In this document: positions 62,940-64,000 of the stretch, piece after piece
Layout of the letters: each line of letters starts with the position of its first letter
Numbering within the stretch: position 1 is the stretch's first letter
Assembly: GCF_905475395.1 (NCBI RefSeq)
Contig: NC_058337.1
Span: 13,008,983 to 13,072,982 of the forward strand
Reading direction: 5' to 3'
DNA length: 64,000 nt
From: Chrysoperla carnea
Taxonomy: Eukaryota; Arthropoda; Insecta; Neuroptera; Chrysopidae
Notes under the pieces: generated by a model
Seen by the model: the letters and a program-made list of their open reading frames with translations, nothing else
Told to the model about the DNA's origin: nothing
Database searches by the model: none
Translations under genes and position numbers: made by a program

Positions 62940-63665
62940 TTCTAGCCCTGTGAAAATAGCATCCCCAAATACGAATTTTCATAAACTGCTGATTGGATTC
63001 GTTTGTCTATCATTTGTTCACATTTGTCTACCCAAAATTTTCGTTTGTCCACTCTCAAATTGGAATTTATGACCGAACTGAAAATTTTTACATCAGCATC
63101 CTCAGATGCAAATTTTCATAAAATGCAGATGTCATTCGTTTGAAAATTATTTGTCCACGCAAAATTTGTATTTGTTCACCCTTCAATTTTAAGGTATGAG
63201 GAAATTAAAATTTTCATCAGCACCCCCAAAAGCGAACTTTCACAAAGTGAAAAAATCATTTGTTAGGCAACGGTTTGTCCACGTTTGCCCACCCAAAATA
63301 TTTTTTCGCAAACCCTTCAATCTTAAATTTTGAGGAAATTAAAATTTGACATCAAAACCTCCAAATGAGAATTTTTACAAAAAACAGATGTCATTCGTTT
63401 GGCAACGATTTGTCCACGTTTGTTTAACCAAAATTTTTGTTTGCCAACCCGTCAAAATAAAGTTATGGCCAAAATAAAATTTTACTCCATTTAAATTGTG
63501 ATGGAAAATTTTTCTAAATGAAGTAAAATTTTATTTTGGTCATAAATTTATTTTGATGGGTTGGCAAACAAAAATTCTGGGTGGACAAATGATGAAAAAA
63601 CGAATCCAATCAGCAGTTTATGAAAATTCGTATTTGGAGGTGCTATTTTTACAGGGTTCTGAATT
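62940..63665. repeat. minisatellite of four 124-138-bp units with an inverted fifth copy
   Basis: Units begin at about 62963, 63100, 63225 and 63360. Each has a CCAAAT-like box followed by GAATTTTCATAAA, CATTCGTTTG, TTTGTCCAC and CCAAAATTTT. At 63540-63665 the first unit reappears as its reverse complement (GAATCCAATCAGCAGTTTAT). A hairpin at 63466-63555 (TAAAATTTTATTTTGGTCAT) joins the two directions. Non-coding. Confidence 0.75.
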
Positions 63666-64000
63666 ATTTAGTTTTGTTATAGAACTCATATATGATCTTT
63701 CTATTTTTGTTTAAAAAAATTTGGTTCAATATTCCGATTAAGCTAGTTAACTGCGACATTTATATGGATAAAGCATGTGTTTCACATTAGATTGTTACTT
63801 TCACAAAGTCAAGGTAAAACACAATTATACCCAATATCATATCAGTAGGTAATATTAAATGTTTAAAAATAATTATTACAATCAAGCTAATGTTTCTTTT
63901 TTAATTATTTGAATTATGTAAGCCCAGTAATAATAATAATTTAAAATTGTTTTAGAAGTTATGCTAGTATAATAAATAGATGTTTTTACTTATAGATATA
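63666..64000. other. AT-rich end of window
   Basis: No gene or named repeat seen. Confidence 0.4.

Noticed and set aside
1-64000. CRISPR arrays, bacterial operons, endogenous virus genes
   Set aside because: No regularly spaced direct repeats with unique spacers, no operon-like gene packing, and no structural or polymerase virus gene recognised; the repeats found are transposon-like.

Overview
This window is a piece of an AT-rich insect nuclear genome. The evidence is spliced genes with GT-AG introns, clear animal orthologues (CCDC6, a WRN-type RecQ helicase), an insect-style GMC oxidoreductase, a THAP/C2H2 zinc-finger gene, and dense mariner, non-LTR, Helitron and foldback (MITE) remnants. 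The order of insect cannot be fixed from the sequence alone. No bacterial-type operon, CRISPR array, rRNA or intact tRNA was seen.

Layout. 1-5.9 kb: no gene; a broken mariner-type transposase (about 1990-2430), foldback DNA and repeats. 5.97-7.45 kb (minus): two-exon THAP plus seven-finger C2H2 gene. 8.18-8.63 kb (minus): decayed THAP-domain fragment with a probable GC-AG intron. 8.7-16.7 kb: gene-free, repeats and foldback elements. 16.7-26.3 kb (minus): complete seven-exon CCDC6 orthologue (439 aa), its introns carrying non-LTR and foldback DNA. 26.3-31.4 kb: gene-free, repeats. 31.4-48.6 kb (minus): complete ten-exon WRN-type RecQ helicase (1056 aa), with no exonuclease domain. 48.6-59 kb: Helitron-like remnants, a zinc-finger pseudogene related to the 6-kb gene and interrupted by a repeat, non-LTR, SINE-like and other decayed ORFs. 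59.0-61.0 kb (plus): intact single-exon GMC oxidoreductase (658 aa). 61-64 kb: repeats, including a short minisatellite with an inverted copy.

I reconstructed the exon structures by hand. In both large genes all reading phases close exactly to one open frame, which is strong internal support. The four real genes have unrelated jobs (transcription regulation, coiled-coil scaffold, DNA repair, redox enzyme), and nothing suggests they act as one system.

The most striking local structure is inside the helicase gene. A 245-bp block spanning the 3' part of exon 5 and its donor site is present twice in tandem, apparently without differences. One copy is split by a 1.28-kb foldback element with arms of about 465 bp and a TTA target duplication. 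This is either a very recent event or a haplotype-joining assembly error. A second theme is a dispersed non-coding repeat family with about ten copies in the window.
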